A stretch of DNA of 64,000 bases from Cellulosilyticum sp. (GTDB taxonomy: Bacteria; Bacillota; Clostridia; Lachnospirales; Cellulosilyticaceae), in the NCBI GenBank assembly GCA_015058045.1, contig SVDC01000006.1:1-64000 (forward strand), read 5' to 3'. This document shows positions 62,816-64,000 of this stretch, piece by piece. The translations under genes and the position numbers were made by a program. Numbering within the stretch: the first letter of the stretch is position 1; every line of letters begins with the position of its first letter. The notes below the pieces were generated by a model. The model saw only the letters and a program-made list of their open reading frames with translations. It was not told the origin of the DNA and ran no database searches.

Positions 62816-64000
62816 TTAAATCTTTAAATCTATGAGTTTAAATTGTGATTTGCATACTTTAAGCTTTTCTTTATTTCCTAGTACACAAACTACACCTTCT
62901 TGGGCTAAATGTTGGAATACTTTGCTCATATCATGAAAATCTTTTAACGTGGTCTGTTTAATTTGATCATAAATAAGTTGACGGTCTTCTTGTTTCATCC
63001 CTGTAATAAAGTAGGTACAAGCACGTTCGCTTTTCTGCTCCATGCTACACGGCGCAATCATCCCACCTAATGTACTAATAATCGCCCTTTCAATAGTCTT
63101 TGAACTCAGCTTGATATTTTTTAAGTAGTGCCCTATTTGACCATAAGTTTGAAGGGTCGTTTGCAGATGTGGATCACAATAAGAACAAATGACTAAATAA
63201 CCTTCTTTGCTCAACATAACATCACATCCATAAGCCCCACCTTGCAGCCTGATACGATCCCATAAGTACGTATTTTCTAAAACATTAGCAACGACTTCAT
63301 ACTGCCCTTTATAAACTAGCCCTTTTCGTTTAAAGTCAATCCCCTGCGCAACAGCTTGTCCCTCTTGTCCATTAAAGAAGCCTTCATTTCCCATATAACA
63401 ATCAAGTGGTACCTGCATTGACTTTGGTTTTTCTTTTACTGGTAAACTCTTTATCAATGCTTCTAACTGATCAAGAACCATATTTTCTAAAGCAATGGGT
63501 GCTGTTACAACAATCTTTAAGCAATTTTTGTTAAATATATCTTGCATCACTTGCATTAATCGAATCTTTAGAGCTTCATATTCACGGTCATAATGTGTAT
63601 AAATCTCTTTTATATATTCATAAAAAGCCATACCTGATACTTGATCTTCATAAACCCCTTGTTCACATAAATAAGTATAGATGCGCTGGGTTGCACGATA
63701 TTCTGGTGCGCCTGTAAAACTACGCTCCATTTCATATACAATATGTCCAATAAGTTCTTTTAACTTTTCTTTTTCTTCAAAAATGGTCTCACTAAATAGT
63801 TCCTTCATCAATTTCATAAATGCCCCTAGATGATGAGCAAGTACTTTACAACTGGTCTTAAAAGTCGGAAGTAATTTTCCATCTGTATGGGCTGTATAAG
63901 CATGTAACGCAGTATGAAATCCTCCAGACAAAGTGTTGATGGTATTTTCAATTTCATCATAACCACGCTTTTTTGTTCCAATATAAGAGAAAACATGTGC
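62816..64000 (-). CDS. M16C-type zinc protease, C-terminal part (partial)
   Basis: The open frame enters the window at 64000 and runs to the stop at 62816, so the 5-prime end is outside. The visible 395 residues match the C-terminal half of the presequence-protease-like M16C family, with LSGGFHTALHAYTAHTDGKL and IRLQGGAYGCDVMLSKEGYL. The catalytic HxxEH motif must lie in the missing N-terminal half. No signal peptide can be judged. It is probably a cytoplasmic peptide-degrading enzyme. It lies directly before the L,D-transpeptidase gene. Confidence 0.85.
   Translation of the reverse strand, partial: AHVFSYIGTKKRGYDEIENTINTLSGGFHTALHAYTAHTDGKLLPTFKTSCKVLAHHLGAFMKLMKELFSETIFEEKEKLKELIGHIVYEMERSFTGAPEYRATQRIYTYLCEQGVYEDQVSGMAFYEYIKEIYTHYDREYEALKIRLMQVMQDIFNKNCLKIVVTAPIALENMVLDQLEALIKSLPVKEKPKSMQVPLDCYMGNEGFFNGQEGQAVAQGIDFKRKGLVYKGQYEVVANVLENTYLWDRIRLQGGAYGCDVMLSKEGYLVICSYCDPHLQTTLQTYGQIGHYLKNIKLSSKTIERAIISTLGGMIAPCSMEQKSERACTYFITGMKQEDRQLIYDQIKQTTLKDFHDMSKVFQHLAQEGVVCVLGNKEKLKVCKSQFKLIDLKI

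Noticed and set aside
1..64000. CRISPR arrays, tRNA and rRNA genes
   Set aside because: No regularly spaced direct repeats and no recognisable tRNA or rRNA sequences were seen anywhere in the window.

Overview
The window is AT-rich DNA that looks like a spore-forming, Gram-positive Clostridia (Lachnospirales type). I base this on the yqfC-yqfD-phoH-pgpH-ybeY-cdd-era-yqzL-recO cluster, a PdaA-type cortex deacetylase, a T-box leader, a glmS ribozyme, lipoprotein binding proteins and AGGAGG-type ribosome sites. The exact genus cannot be fixed from the sequence alone. Most genes lie on the minus strand.

Region 1-4640 is an accessory, decaying stretch. It holds small orphan genes, a DUF6273 protein, a GNAT acetyltransferase, a Nudix hydrolase and several gene fragments: a phage baseplate-J-like piece, a headless methyltransferase, a frameshifted small gene and a short repeated element. 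From 4642 to 14448 there is an ornithine carbamoyltransferase, then an rRNA-modification group (RsuA and RsmF types) with a metallophosphoesterase and a radical SAM protein, then two small plus-strand genes, a glycogen debranching enzyme, and tyrS behind a tyrosine T-box.

Region 14474-21864 is one probable minus-strand transcript: GalT-like protein, long FtsA-like ATPase, ACT regulator, DUF711, PepD and an AI-2E-type permease. Region 22004-26889 is polA-coaE plus an oligopeptide-binding lipoprotein. Region 27105-34513 is the conserved sporulation, ribosome-maturation and repair cluster.

Region 34661-43101 is a self-contained carbohydrate uptake and sensing module. A membrane-anchored binding protein, a YesM-type kinase and a YesN/AraC-type regulator are followed by two permeases and a lipoprotein binding protein. 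No ATPase is encoded here, so a shared MsmX-type ATPase is likely.

Region 43288-54734 holds DUF523, clpB preceded by a ribbon-helix-helix gene, pdaA, small membrane proteins, an orphan BMP-family lipoprotein, a DHA2 multidrug transporter, a PhzF protein, and remnants (SLH piece, TIGR04076 pseudogene, IS3 transposase piece). Region 54735-64000 has glmS with its ribozyme, a Pro/Thr-rich secreted protein, a small Cys-pair protein, a SulP permease, a DUF815 ATPase, an L,D-transpeptidase and the C-terminal part of an M16C protease that runs off the window end.

No CRISPR array, rRNA, tRNA or intact mobile element was seen. Nothing in the window is clearly a new defence or mobile system. The best candidates for novelty are the RHH gene beside clpB, the FtsA-like protein with a repeated beta-grasp-like tail, the Pro/Thr-rich secreted protein and the repeated fragments in the first 4.6 kb.
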